Shown one piece after another: positions 24,311 through 34,076 of a DNA stretch of 64,000 bases. Below the pieces are notes generated by a model. The model ran no database searches and was not told where the DNA came from. It saw nothing but the letters and a program-made list of their open reading frames with translations. Each line of letters opens with the position of its first letter. Within the stretch, counting starts at the first letter, position 1. Origin of the DNA: Cohnella panacarvi Gsoil 349. Its GTDB lineage: Bacteria > Bacillota > Bacilli > Paenibacillales > Paenibacillaceae. The stretch is taken from NCBI RefSeq assembly GCF_000515335.1, contig NZ_KI911563.1, forward strand, positions 77,735 to 141,734, given 5' to 3'. The translations under genes and the position numbers were made by a program.

Positions 24311-26787
24311 CGGTTGCCCGAGTGATCGTAGACGTGCCGAGCCGGGACACGGATCGCACGTTCGACTATTCGATCCCGCCGCAGTTGGCCGGATGGGTCG
24401 AAGTCGGCAGCCGCGTGGCCGTGCCTTTCGGAGGGCGCGCCTTGCAAGGCATCGTGACGGGATTGGCGGACGATGCCGAAGTCGAGGCGACGAAGCTGAA
24501 GCCGATCGCGGAATTGATGGACGCGGTGCCTCCTTTGTCGGCGGAGCTGGTGCTGCTTGGCGAATGGATCAGCCGGCGGTGGCTATGCCCGCTGACGGTG
24601 GCGCTGCAGGCGATGCTTCCCGCGGCGCTCAAGGGAAAGGCGGAAAAATATGTGTATCCGGCTGCCGGAGCGGAGTGGAGCGACGAGGAAGCCTTCTTCG
24701 CCGGAGGCCTCGTGCAGGCGTTGCAGCGCGGAGAGCCGAGGAAGCTGGTCGCGCTGCTGCAGCAATACCCGGAGCATGGCGACTTGCTGCGGTTATGGCT
24801 CAAGCAAGGCAGGTTGGAGGAGAGGCAGCGGGTAGAAAACCGGCTGTCAGTGAAGACGGTGCAGACGGTGTTCGCGCCTTCGGCCGAGGCGTTGCGGCAA
24901 GCGTTGGCCGAGCTGCCCGCGCGCGCGCGCAAGCAGCACGAGGTGCTCGCCTACTTGCGCGAGCACCCGGAACCGATCGCGGTAGAGAGGCTGGCCGAAG
25001 CGCTCGGCACGACATCCACGACGATTCGCGCGTTGTACGAACGCGGTTCGATCGAGATTCGGGCGGTAACCGAGGATCGCGATCCTTACGCGAACCGGCA
25101 TTTTCCGGCGTCGGCTCCGATGACGTTGACGCCCGCGCAAGCGGAAGCGATCGCGCCGATTCTGGCCGCATTGGACAGCCGCGAGCATTCGTCCTTCTTA
25201 TTGCATGGCGTGACGGGGAGCGGCAAGACGGAGCTGTATTTGCAATCGATCGATCGTTGCTTGCAGAGCGGACGGGAAGCGATCGTCCTCGTGCCGGAAA
25301 TTTCGCTAACGCCCCAGATGGTGGAGCGGTTCAAGAGCCGGTTCGGCGCCAAGGTCGCCGTCCTGCATAGTCGGCTTTCGAACGGCGAGCGGTACGACGA
25401 ATGGCGCAAAATCCGCGAAGGCCGCGCGCAGGTGGCGGTCGGCGCCCGTTCCGCGATATTCGCGCCGTTCGAGCGGCTCGGTTTGATCGTCATCGACGAA
25501 GAACACGAAACTTCCTATAAGCAAGAAGAAAGTCCGAAATACCACGCCCGCGACGTCGCGATCGAACGCGCCAGGCAGCATGGCGCCGCCGTCGTGCTCG
25601 GCTCGGCGACGCCGTCGCTCGAGACGTACGCCGCCGCAAAACGAGGTGATGGCGGAATGGGGTACATTCCGCTGCCGCAGCGAGTGGCGGATCGGCCGCT
25701 GCCCGGCGTTCGCATCGTCGATATGCGCGAAGAGCTGAAGCTCGGCAATCGCGCGATGTTCAGCCGGGCGCTGCACGAGGCGATCACGGAGCGGCTCGCG
25801 AAAGGCGAGCAGATGGTGCTGCTCCTGAATCGCCGCGGCTACGCGACGTTCGTCATGTGCCGTTCCTGCGGATATACGGCGCTATGCCCGCATTGCGAAA
25901 TCGCGCTGACGTATCATCGCGGCGCGCAGAACATGCGCTGCCATTACTGCGGCTACGCGGAAGCCGAGCCGAAGACTTGCCCGAGCTGTCAAAGCCCTCA
26001 CATCCGCTATTTCGGGACCGGGACGCAGAAGGTCGAAGAGTCGTTAGCCGAAACTTTTCCCGGGATCAGGGTCATTCGGATGGACGTCGATACGACGACG
26101 GAGAAGGGTTCTCACGAAAGATGGTTGACGGAATTCAGGGAACGCCGCGCCGACGTGCTGCTCGGCACGCAAATGGTCGCCAAAGGGCTTGATTTTCCTT
26201 ATGTCACGCTGGTTGGCGTGCTCGCGGCCGACGCCGCGCTGCGGTTGCCCGACTTCCGCGCTTCCGAGCGGACGTTCCAGCTGCTGACGCAGGTGGCGGG
26301 GCGAGCCGGACGGCACGAGCTGCCGGGCGAAGTGATCATCCAGACGTACGATCCGGAGCATCCGTCGATTACTTCGGTGCAAGGCCATCATTACGAGGGC
26401 TTCGTCAGGCAGGAGCTGAAGCTTCGCCATGTGTTCGGCTATCCGCCTTACGGCAGACTGATCGGCGTAACGTTCTCGCATGAATCCGTGCCGATGCTGC
26501 TGTCGGTAGGGCAAAGATTCGCGACGCGCCTTAAGGAACACGCCGCGGCCGAACGAGTCGGAACGGACTTCTCGGACGGCACGCGTGACGTTCTCGAGGT
26601 GCTGGGACCGGTCGCATCGCCGATCGCGCGCCTCAAGGATCGCTACCGTTTTCAATGTATGGTAAAATATCGGGGAGAAGTCGATGCGAGCCGGCTCGCG
26701 GCTCAAGCTCTTCGCGAGCTGGACGACGCCGTGAAGAAGAACGGCTTGCAAGTCAGCGTCGACGTAGACCCCCAAATGATGCTTTAA
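24307..26787 (+). CDS. priA: Primosomal helicase PriA (replication restart)
   Basis: An 826-residue SF2 helicase that reloads the replisome at stalled forks. After the N-terminal DNA-binding domains come Walker A HGVTGSGKTELY, DEEHE box, and a zinc module with CRSCGYTALCPHC and CHYCGY plus CPSC, which is the PriA hallmark. The C-terminal helicase lobe has GTGTQKVEE and QVAGRAGR. The start overlaps the coaBC stop. Length is slightly above the B. subtilis protein. No frame break seen. Confidence 0.95.
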   Translation: MTVARVIVDVPSRDTDRTFDYSIPPQLAGWVEVGSRVAVPFGGRALQGIVTGLADDAEVEATKLKPIAELMDAVPPLSAELVLLGEWISRRWLCPLTVALQAMLPAALKGKAEKYVYPAAGAEWSDEEAFFAGGLVQALQRGEPRKLVALLQQYPEHGDLLRLWLKQGRLEERQRVENRLSVKTVQTVFAPSAEALRQALAELPARARKQHEVLAYLREHPEPIAVERLAEALGTTSTTIRALYERGSIEIRAVTEDRDPYANRHFPASAPMTLTPAQAEAIAPILAALDSREHSSFLLHGVTGSGKTELYLQSIDRCLQSGREAIVLVPEISLTPQMVERFKSRFGAKVAVLHSRLSNGERYDEWRKIREGRAQVAVGARSAIFAPFERLGLIVIDEEHETSYKQEESPKYHARDVAIERARQHGAAVVLGSATPSLETYAAAKRGDGGMGYIPLPQRVADRPLPGVRIVDMREELKLGNRAMFSRALHEAITERLAKGEQMVLLLNRRGYATFVMCRSCGYTALCPHCEIALTYHRGAQNMRCHYCGYAEAEPKTCPSCQSPHIRYFGTGTQKVEESLAETFPGIRVIRMDVDTTTEKGSHERWLTEFRERRADVLLGTQMVAKGLDFPYVTLVGVLAADAALRLPDFRASERTFQLLTQVAGRAGRHELPGEVIIQTYDPEHPSITSVQGHHYEGFVRQELKLRHVFGYPPYGRLIGVTFSHESVPMLLSVGQRFATRLKEHAAAERVGTDFSDGTRDVLEVLGPVASPIARLKDRYRFQCMVKYRGEVDASRLAAQALRELDDAVKKNGLQVSVDVDPQMML

Positions 26788-26832
26788 ACACTAGCCCGTC
26801 ATTGACGTTGCGAAGAAAAGGAAGGATGCCCG

Positions 26833-27324
26833 ATGTCGATCCGATTTATTGTGAAACACCCTGACGAAGTGCTTCGTGATACCGCTAAGGAAGTGACGAA
26901 GTTCAACGCCAACCTGCACAAGTTATTGGACGATATGGCCGACACGATGTACGACGCCGACGGCGTCGGCTTGGCCGCGCCGCAGATCGGCATCTCCAAG
27001 CGCGTTATCGTCGTTGAAGTAGGCGATGACAACGGGTTGATCGAGCTGGTGAATCCGGAAATCGTATCGAAGGACGGGGAACAGCTCGGACCTGAAGGCT
27101 GCCTGAGCATCCCGGGTCTCCAAGGAGACGTGCGCCGCGCGAACCATATCGTCATCAAAGGCTTCGACCGCGACGGCAAGCCGGTTCAGTACGAGGCCAC
27201 GGAGTTTCTGTCCCGCGCGTTCCAGCACGAGGTCGACCATTTGAACGGGGTATTGTATATCGATCTCGCGGAGTCGATCTACGAGGCGCGCAAGGAAGAA
27301 GTGCAAGAGCAGGATGGGGAATAG
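26833..27324 (+). CDS. def: Peptide deformylase
   Basis: A 163-residue iron/zinc hydrolase that removes the N-formyl group from nascent proteins. Motif 1 GVGLAAPQIG, motif 2 EGCLSIPG (metal Cys) and motif 3 HEVDHLNG (two metal His and catalytic Glu) are intact; the short C-terminus fits type 1. GAAGGATGCCCG precedes the ATG. fmt follows after one base, pairing removal with addition of the formyl group. Confidence 0.95.
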   Translation: MSIRFIVKHPDEVLRDTAKEVTKFNANLHKLLDDMADTMYDADGVGLAAPQIGISKRVIVVEVGDDNGLIELVNPEIVSKDGEQLGPEGCLSIPGLQGDVRRANHIVIKGFDRDGKPVQYEATEFLSRAFQHEVDHLNGVLYIDLAESIYEARKEEVQEQDGE

Positions 27325-27325
27325 A

Positions 27326-28279
27326 ATGAGGATCTTATTCATGGGGACTCCGCAATTCGCGGTCCCCTCATTAAATTTGTTGCTTGAGCAAGGCTACGAC
27401 GTCGCTGCGGTTGTCACGCAGCCCGACCGTCCCGTCGGACGCAAGCGCGAGCTGACGCCGCCGCCGGTGAAAGCATTCGCGCTGGAGCGGGGGCTTACCG
27501 TGCTGCAGCCGGAGAAGCTGCGCTCGCCCGAAGGCGTCGCGGCCGTGACCGCCGTCGCGCCGGAACTGATCGTGACGGCGGCGTATGGACAAATATTGCC
27601 GAAATCGGTGCTGGACTTGCCGAGGCTGGGATGCTTGAACGTTCACGGATCGTTGCTTCCTCGCTATAGAGGAGGCGCGCCGATTCAACGCTCTATTATC
27701 AACGGCGAGACGGTGACCGGCGTGACGCTCATGTATATGGCGGAAGGCCTCGACACCGGCGATATGATCGCAAGCATAGAGGTGCCGATCGCCGACGAAG
27801 ATACATCCGGCACGATGTTCGATAAGCTAAGCATAGCCGGAGCGCGGTTGCTAGGCGAATGGCTGCCGCGGATCGCTGCGGGCGAGGCTCCGCGCGTACC
27901 GCAGCGGCATGAGGATTCGACGTATGCGCCGAATTTGTCGCGCGACGACGAGAGGCTCGATTGGAACGCGACTTCGCGGGAGCTGTTCAACCGTGTGCGC
28001 GGCCTGAATCCGATGGCCGGCGGCTTTACGCAGTTGAACGGCGAAGTGTTCAAGGTATGGCGCTGCGAAGTGCCGACGGCGGAAGACGCGGAGGTTAAAC
28101 CCGCTTGGACCGCCATGCCGCCGGGCTCTATACTGGAGACGAACGCTCGCGGCATTCGCGTGCGCACCGGCGACGGCAGCCTCGTGCTTGCCGAAGTTCA
28201 ACCTGCCGGCAAAAAGGCGTTGTCCGCGGCCGAATACGCGCGCGGCGCGCGGCTTGCCCCCGGAACGCTGCTCGGGTAA
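27326..28279 (+). CDS. fmt: Methionyl-tRNA formyltransferase
   Basis: A 317-residue enzyme that formylates initiator Met-tRNA using 10-formyl-THF. MRILFMGTPQFAVPSL, the formyl-THF site HGSLLPRYRGGAPIQ and GLDTGDM are present, and the C-terminal tRNA-binding domain follows from about residue 205. The ATG after GATGGGGAATAG was chosen over one four codons earlier that lies inside that ribosome site. The last codons are part of the downstream terminator stem. Confidence 0.95.
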   Translation: MRILFMGTPQFAVPSLNLLLEQGYDVAAVVTQPDRPVGRKRELTPPPVKAFALERGLTVLQPEKLRSPEGVAAVTAVAPELIVTAAYGQILPKSVLDLPRLGCLNVHGSLLPRYRGGAPIQRSIINGETVTGVTLMYMAEGLDTGDMIASIEVPIADEDTSGTMFDKLSIAGARLLGEWLPRIAAGEAPRVPQRHEDSTYAPNLSRDDERLDWNATSRELFNRVRGLNPMAGGFTQLNGEVFKVWRCEVPTAEDAEVKPAWTAMPPGSILETNARGIRVRTGDGSLVLAEVQPAGKKALSAAEYARGARLAPGTLLG

Positions 28280-28296
28280 TCCACCCGGGCTTTTTT
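28270..28296 (+). terminator. Terminator overlapping the fmt stop codon
   Basis: GCTCGGGT pairs with ACCCGGGC (one G-U) and is followed by six T. The left arm encodes the last fmt codons. Confidence 0.75.
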
Positions 28297-28355
28297 GCGT
28301 GTTACGCGGGCATACATAGACCTGGGTTGCGGCCTTAATGCCGTCGATTAATTGC

Positions 28356-28536
28356 ACTGTATACAGTTATTTCTATACTCTGCCACTTCGCAATCAGTCA
28401 GATGTACGAAGTGCAGTTCATATGGCGATCGGTGAGGAATTCGGCGGTTTTGGCGATACTGAGATGTATTCCGTGCAGGAATGATTACTGATAAGTACGA
28501 ATTCGGGTTCTCTATCTGCATTCCATGCAGATAGAG
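28356..28536. repeat. Dispersed intergenic repeat related to the 12.8-13.4 kb array
   Basis: Four dyads occur at about 50-60 bp intervals: ACTGTATACAGT (28356-28367), ACGAAGTGCAG (about 28406), GATGTATTCCGTGCAGG (about 28463) and a perfect 12-bp stem with CTGCATTCCATGCAG core (28510-28536). The connecting text TTCGGCGGTTT and GATGTATTCCGTGCAGG is shared with the larger array, showing common descent. It fills most of the 299-base gap between fmt and rsmB, where no gene is seen. Confidence 0.75.
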
Positions 28537-28578
28537 GACCGATGAAGATATGATCCACTGTAGATAAGGATGCGAACG

Positions 28579-29970
28579 ATGAACAATGTTTTTAGAAAAG
28601 GCGGCAAGCCGCAAGGCCCGCGCGAAGTGGCGATGCAGGTGCTGCTCAAGGTCGAGCTGAACGAGTCGTTCAGCGGATTGGCGCTAAATCAGGCGTTGAA
28701 CGACGCGGCTTTGTCCAGACCGGACGCGGGGCTCGCGACCGAACTCGCGTACGGCACGATTCAGCGCCTGAACACGATCGACTATGCGTTAAGCGGACGC
28801 GTCAAAGGCTGGCCCAATAAAGTCGAGCCTTGGGTGCGCGCGCTGCTGAGGCTCAGCTATTACCAACTGCGCTGGCTTACGCGCGTACCGGCGCATGCCG
28901 CCGTCGCCGAGGCGGTCAACATCGCCAAACGCCGCGGACACGCGGGAATCGCCGGACTCGTTAACGGTGTCTTGCGGGGCATCATACGCGATGGCATAGC
29001 CACTCCGCTGCCATCAAACTTATCGCCCGCAGAGCGGATATCGCTGGAGCACAGCCATCCCGAATGGCTCGTTCAGCGGTGGATCGACGCATATGGCGAA
29101 AAGACGGCGGAGAAAATTTGCGCGGCGAACAACGAACCGCCACACGCATCGGTCCGGGTTAATCCGCTCAGATCTACCCGAGACGAGCTGCTTGCGGCCA
29201 TGAATGAATCGGGCCTTGCCGTGCAGCCTTCCCGCTTGTCGGCGCAAGGGATCGTCGCTGAGAAAGCGGGCAATCTCGTGCATACGGATTGGTACAGCAA
29301 CGGCGGCTTCACGATTCAAGACGAGAGCTCGATGCTGGTCGCCGCGGTAGCGAACCCGCAGCCGGGCATGAAGGTGCTTGATTGCTGCGCCGCGCCCGGC
29401 GGCAAATCGACCCATCTGGCCGAACTCCTTCGGAACAAAGGGAAGGTGCTGGCGAACGATGTCCATTTTCACAAAGAAGCGCTCATTCAGCAGCAAGCCG
29501 GGCGGCTTGGGCTGACCTGCGTGGAGACGATGGTCTCGGATGCTTTGGAATTGCCGGAACGGCTCCATGAGAGTTCATTCGATGTCGTGCTGCTGGATGC
29601 GCCCTGTTCCGGATTCGGCGTCATTCGGCGCAAACCGGAAATCAAATGGAACAAAACGCAGGAAGACGTCGAGAGTCTGGCGGAACTTCAGCGTCGGCTC
29701 CTGGACCGCGTGCAATCGCTCGTCAAACCGGGGGGAACGCTCGTGTACAGCACGTGCACGATCGCGCCGGAGGAGAACGAGCGGACGATCGAGCGTTTTC
29801 TGAGCGATAACCCGTCGTTCAAGCTGGACGCGAATTGGCCGGAAGAAGTAATAGCCCCCCTTAGAGCAACCGAGAACGTCCCTGAATCTTTCAAAGGCGC
29901 CCTGCAGCTGCTCCCTCACATGTTCGGCAGCGACGGCTTCTTCATCGCGAGAATTCGCCGGGCGGAATAA
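28579..29970 (+). CDS. rsmB: 16S rRNA (cytosine-967-C5)-methyltransferase
   Basis: A 463-residue protein. The N-terminal NusB-like RNA-binding domain (about 1-150) leads into the SAM-dependent methyltransferase: LDCCAAPGGKSTHLAE (motif I), LLDAPCSGFG (motif IV with PC) and STCTIAPEENE (catalytic TC motif VI). AAGGATG sits 8 bases before the chosen ATG; another ATG three codons earlier is possible. Belongs to the def-fmt-rsmB-rlmN order of Firmicutes. Confidence 0.93.
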   Translation: MNNVFRKGGKPQGPREVAMQVLLKVELNESFSGLALNQALNDAALSRPDAGLATELAYGTIQRLNTIDYALSGRVKGWPNKVEPWVRALLRLSYYQLRWLTRVPAHAAVAEAVNIAKRRGHAGIAGLVNGVLRGIIRDGIATPLPSNLSPAERISLEHSHPEWLVQRWIDAYGEKTAEKICAANNEPPHASVRVNPLRSTRDELLAAMNESGLAVQPSRLSAQGIVAEKAGNLVHTDWYSNGGFTIQDESSMLVAAVANPQPGMKVLDCCAAPGGKSTHLAELLRNKGKVLANDVHFHKEALIQQQAGRLGLTCVETMVSDALELPERLHESSFDVVLLDAPCSGFGVIRRKPEIKWNKTQEDVESLAELQRRLLDRVQSLVKPGGTLVYSTCTIAPEENERTIERFLSDNPSFKLDANWPEEVIAPLRATENVPESFKGALQLLPHMFGSDGFFIARIRRAE

Positions 29971-30059
29971 CGATAAAGCGCAACGATTTCGCGGAAGGCG
30001 CGTCCAATAGACGATACGCGAAGCGGCCCTTCCCCTCGTTCATGTCCACGCGGCAAGGT

Positions 30060-30088
30060 TTAAGAGGGCAAGACGTTTATGGTAAAAT
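30060..30088 (+). promoter_or_regulatory. Candidate promoter of the rlmN-prpC-prkC unit
   Basis: TTAAGA and TAAAAT are separated by 17 bases in the 141-base gap after rsmB, 24 bases before the rlmN ATG. Confidence 0.4.
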
Positions 30089-30111
30089 AGATAGAACGGC
30101 GGTGACTCCAA

Positions 30112-31173
30112 ATGGACAACGATAATAACAAGCTTTTTATTTACGACTATACGCTGGAGCAAATCCAGGATTGGATCAAAGAACAGGGAGAGCCCGGCTT
30201 TCGCGCGGGACAAATATACGACTGGCTGTACGTGAAACGAGTCGTTTCGTTCGAGGAAATGAGCAATTTGCCGAAGCAGCTTCGCGACAAGCTGGAGAAC
30301 GCCTTCCGGTTCGTGACGATGACGGAGATCGCCAAATTCGAGTCGAAGGACGGAACGGTGAAGTTCCTCTTCGAGCTGTACGATAAGCATGCGATCGAGA
30401 CGGTCATCATGCGCCATAATTACGGCAACAGCGTCTGCGTGACGACGCAGGTCGGCTGCCGCATCGGCTGTACGTTCTGCGCGTCCACTTTGGGCGGGCT
30501 GAAGCGCAGCTTGACGGCCGGCGAGATTATCGCCCAAGTCGTGCAGGCGCAGCGGATGCTCGATCCGATCAATGAACGGGTGTCTAGCATCGTGATCATG
30601 GGGATCGGCGAGCCTTTCGAGAACTACGACGCGACGATGCAATTTCTGCGCACGATGATTCATCCGAAAGGACTGAACATCGGGGCGAGACATATTACGG
30701 TGTCGACGAGCGGCATCGTGCCGAGCATGTTGAAATTCGCGGACGAGAACACGCAGATCAACTTGGCCATATCGATTCACGCGCCTAACGACGCGCTGCG
30801 TTCGAAGCTGATGCCGGTGAACCGCAGATTCCCGTTCGTCGACGTGATGAACGCTTGCAAATATTATATCGAGAAGACGGGCCGCAGGATTACGTTCGAA
30901 TACGCGCTCATCGGCGGGGTCAACGACAGGCCCGAGCATGCCGAAGAGCTGGCTGACGTCTTGCAAGGAATGCTCTGTCACGTGAATCTCATCCCGGTCA
31001 ACTACGTGCCGGAGCGGAATTACGTGAGAACGCCTCGCGACGATATTTTCGAATTCCAGCGCATTCTCCAGAAGAAGAACGTGAACGTTACGATCCGGAG
31101 AGAACAGGGACATGACATAGCGGCCGCGTGCGGACAGCTGCGCGCGCAGCATATGGAGAAGACGACGGGGTGA
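30112..31173 (+). CDS. rlmN: Dual-specificity 23S rRNA A2503 / tRNA A37 C2-methyltransferase
   Basis: A 353-residue radical-SAM enzyme. The 4Fe-4S ligands are [10 protein letters not shown], the following [10 protein letters not shown] is the SAM-binding region, and AACGQL near the C-terminus supplies the second methyl-carrying cysteine. Modification of A2503 affects peptidyl-transferase antibiotics. The stop overlaps the GTG of prpC, so translation is coupled to the phosphatase gene. Confidence 0.95.
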   Translation: MDNDNNKLFIYDYTLEQIQDWIKEQGEPGFRAGQIYDWLYVKRVVSFEEMSNLPKQLRDKLENAFRFVTMTEIAKFESKDGTVKFLFELYDKHAIETVIMRHNYGNSVCVTTQVGCRIGCTFCASTLGGLKRSLTAGEIIAQVVQAQRMLDPINERVSSIVIMGIGEPFENYDATMQFLRTMIHPKGLNIGARHITVSTSGIVPSMLKFADENTQINLAISIHAPNDALRSKLMPVNRRFPFVDVMNACKYYIEKTGRRITFEYALIGGVNDRPEHAEELADVLQGMLCHVNLIPVNYVPERNYVRTPRDDIFEFQRILQKKNVNVTIRREQGHDIAAACGQLRAQHMEKTTG

Positions 31174-31946
31174 TCGATTTGAAGACGGCTTTACGGAGTC
31201 ATGTGGGTAAAGTGCGGCAGGTGAACGAGGATCAGGCTTGGAGCGGTGCGCTGGAAGACGGGGTGACGATCGCGATCGTCGCCGACGGCATGGGCGGCCA
31301 TCGCGCGGGAGACGTGGCGAGCGGGTTGGCGGTAGACAGCATCGTCGCGTCTATCCAGGGTTGGAAACAGGATGAGGTCGATGCGGACAAGTCCGAACTC
31401 GTGCGCGGGTGGATCCGCAAGGCGAACGAAGTCGTGTTCGAGACGGCGTCGCTCAACGAACAATACCACAACATGGGCACGACGGTCGTCCTCGCCATCA
31501 TCGAAGGCGACAGCGGTTGGATCGGGCATATCGGCGATAGCCGGGCATACCGGTACCGCGAGGGTGAGCTGTCGCAATTGACGGAAGACCATACGCTCGT
31601 GAACGAGCTTACGAAGTCCGGCCAGTTGAGTCCCGAGGAAGCGGCCATTCATCCTCGTCGCAACGTATTGACGCGCGCCCTCGGGACGGATCGCGACGTC
31701 GAAGTGGACGTACGGTCGTTCGATTGGCGGCCCGGAGACCGGCTGCTCCTATGCAGCGACGGATTAAGCGGTCTCGTCGAACCATCTCTGCTGCTTCAAG
31801 CAATGGGGGTTCATGCCGCAGACCTCGACGAGCAGGCCGATAGATTGATAGATTTGGCGCTCGACGCGGGCGGCGACGATAACGTTACGGTCGTCTTGGT
31901 TGCGGATGACGCCGCGGCGGACACCACTGGAGGGGTGACGGCATGA
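31170..31946 (+). CDS. prpC: PP2C-type Ser/Thr protein phosphatase, partner of PrkC
   Basis: A 258-residue PPM phosphatase with the metal-binding motifs [41 protein letters not shown] and [11 protein letters not shown]. It dephosphorylates PrkC targets and PrkC itself. GTG start overlapping the rlmN stop, with GGAGA upstream; TTG at 31179 is an alternative. Its own stop overlaps the prkC ATG (ATGA), the usual arrangement. Confidence 0.93.
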   Translation: MIDLKTALRSHVGKVRQVNEDQAWSGALEDGVTIAIVADGMGGHRAGDVASGLAVDSIVASIQGWKQDEVDADKSELVRGWIRKANEVVFETASLNEQYHNMGTTVVLAIIEGDSGWIGHIGDSRAYRYREGELSQLTEDHTLVNELTKSGQLSPEEAAIHPRRNVLTRALGTDRDVEVDVRSFDWRPGDRLLLCSDGLSGLVEPSLLLQAMGVHAADLDEQADRLIDLALDAGGDDNVTVVLVADDAAADTTGGVTA

Positions 31947-34036
31947 TCGGACATACGCTGAGCGGACGTTACGAACTGCTGGCACGCGTCGGCGGCGGCG
32001 GAATGGCGCTCGTCTATAAAGCCAGGGACTTATTGTTGAACCGATTCGTCGCGGTTAAAGTGCTTCGTCACCAATTCACCCACGACGACGAGTTCGTCAA
32101 GCGGTTCCGCCGGGAAGCGCAGGCGGCAGCGTCTCTATCTCATCCGAACATCGTCAGCATCTATGATGTCGGGCAAGTCGAAGACACTTACTATATCGTC
32201 ATGGAGTATATCGACGGCGCCAATCTGAACGAAATCATTCGCGATCGTGCCCCGCTGCAACCGGACGAAGCGGTTAGAGTCGCATCGCAAATTTGCGACG
32301 CGCTCGAGCACGCCCATCATAATCAAATCATTCATCGCGATATTAAGCCTCACAACATACTGATCGGGAACAACGGACGCGTCAAAGTGACGGACTTCGG
32401 CATCGCTCGCGCGGTTACGTCTTCGACGATAACCCAGACGGGCTCCGTCGTCGGATCCGTGCATTACTTCTCGCCCGAGCACGCCAAAGGCGTGGCGACG
32501 GGAGAAAAGTCGGACATTTATTCCCTCGGAATCGTCCTGTATCAAATGCTGACCGGGAGATTGCCTTTCCTGGGGGAAAGCCCGATCAGCGTCGCGCTTA
32601 AGCATTTGCAGGAGCCGTTCGAGGCCCCCCGCAGCGTGAATCCGTACATCCCGCAAAGCGTGGAGAACATTATTGTGAAGGCGATGCGCAAAAATCCGCT
32701 CGAGCGCTACCAGTCGGCGACGGAGATGCTAAGAGATCTCGAGACGTGCTTGCAGCCGACCCGAATGAACGAGCCGGCGGCCCGGTTCTTGAGCGACGAG
32801 GACGAAGAATCGGAGAAGACGAGAGTCATTCCCGCGATTCGTCCGGATATGCGTCAGACGCTCGAAGTTCCCGTACAAGCGGCCGCGACGGCCGGAGATA
32901 CCGACGTTCGCTGGAATTCGGAAGGGTTAACGGAGCGCAAGCGGTCATGGGTATTGCCTACGGTGCTCGGCGTGCTCGCCGCCGTGCTGATCGCCGTGCT
33001 CATATGGGCGATCAACGCGCTTGGAGATATCGTGAAATCCCCGGACGTCAAAGTGCCCGAAGTCGTCAACCGTTCGGAACAAGAAGCTCGCGATATGCTC
33101 GAGGAAGCCGGCTTGATCGTCGACTCGGTCGTGCTTGAGGAACCGAGCAAGGAGATTCCCGAGGGATTCGTCACGAAGCAAACGAAGCAAGGCGCTACGG
33201 TAGCTAAGGGCGCCATCATCCAACTGACGATAAGCACAGGCGAAGATTTGCCGACAATGCCGGATTTCACGGGCAAGAAGTTCGAAGAGGCCAAGCAATC
33301 GCTGATCGACATGGGCGTCGACGCGGATAATGTTCTGCCTTCGGAGATTTTCGACGAGAGCGAGCCGGGAACGGTGATCCGCTCCAATCCGAAGCCCGAT
33401 CAAGAGTTCGAGCCGTCCGAGACGACCGTCACGCTTACGGTCAGCAAAGGGCGGGAAGCGTTCGAGATGCCGATTCTGATCGATCTGTCGGAAAGCGAAG
33501 CGAAGGCGACGATCGAGAAGTACAACCTGAAGCTGCCGGAAGATAAAATTACGAGAACGCCAAGCTACACGCCTAAAGGCAAAGTGTTCAAGCAGTTCCC
33601 GGCCGAGACGAACGAGAAAGTGACAGAAGGCACGGAAATCTCGATCTGGATCAGCACAGGCTATCCGGAGGACGCGAAAGAAGAACCGCTCAACGTGATC
33701 GTGTATCCGGCGGAGGACGGCAAGGAGAGCACGATTTCGATCAAATACTCCGACGCGAGAGGAGATAACCTCGAGCTTCCGGCAACCAAAATCTCGCGAA
33801 TGACGCAAATCCCGGTTACGCTGGTGCTTGCCCCGGGCAAAGACGGTCACATCATGATTTATCGAGACGGTCAGTTCCTGCAAGAGCAATGGTTCCCTTA
33901 CGCGGACATCCCGACAGGCGGCACGACGGTGAATACGGAATCGGAGCAACCGGATTCGAACGAGCCGGAGAATGAACCGGCGGCCGACGAGGACGCGGAT
34001 GCTGCCGCAGGCGGGCAACTGGAGAACGCGCAATGA
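31943..34036 (+). CDS. prkC: Membrane Ser/Thr kinase with PASTA repeats
   Basis: A 697-residue sensor kinase. The cytosolic kinase has GGGGMALVYKA (17-27), Lys39, HRDIKPHNIL (131-140, catalytic Asp133) and DFGIA (151-155). A juxtamembrane acidic region is followed by one membrane helix at about 336-361. Three PASTA domains (about 368-580) bind muropeptides outside the cell; in Bacillus this triggers spore germination and growth control. A further about 110 residues after the PASTA repeats end in an acidic Glu/Asp/Ala tail, longer than I would expect. Followed by rsgA, which PrkC phosphorylates in B. subtilis. Confidence 0.93.
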   Translation: MIGHTLSGRYELLARVGGGGMALVYKARDLLLNRFVAVKVLRHQFTHDDEFVKRFRREAQAAASLSHPNIVSIYDVGQVEDTYYIVMEYIDGANLNEIIRDRAPLQPDEAVRVASQICDALEHAHHNQIIHRDIKPHNILIGNNGRVKVTDFGIARAVTSSTITQTGSVVGSVHYFSPEHAKGVATGEKSDIYSLGIVLYQMLTGRLPFLGESPISVALKHLQEPFEAPRSVNPYIPQSVENIIVKAMRKNPLERYQSATEMLRDLETCLQPTRMNEPAARFLSDEDEESEKTRVIPAIRPDMRQTLEVPVQAAATAGDTDVRWNSEGLTERKRSWVLPTVLGVLAAVLIAVLIWAINALGDIVKSPDVKVPEVVNRSEQEARDMLEEAGLIVDSVVLEEPSKEIPEGFVTKQTKQGATVAKGAIIQLTISTGEDLPTMPDFTGKKFEEAKQSLIDMGVDADNVLPSEIFDESEPGTVIRSNPKPDQEFEPSETTVTLTVSKGREAFEMPILIDLSESEAKATIEKYNLKLPEDKITRTPSYTPKGKVFKQFPAETNEKVTEGTEISIWISTGYPEDAKEEPLNVIVYPAEDGKESTISIKYSDARGDNLELPATKISRMTQIPVTLVLAPGKDGHIMIYRDGQFLQEQWFPYADIPTGGTTVNTESEQPDSNEPENEPAADEDADAAAGGQLENAQ

Positions 34037-34076
34037 GAACGAATGGCGTAAAGCAAGGCGAAGGAGCCGTATACGA

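Noticed and set aside
28348-28614. Reverse-strand 88-codon open frame between fmt and rsmB
   Set aside because: It runs through the dispersed repeat and into the start of rsmB; no ribosome site and only repeat-type peptide.
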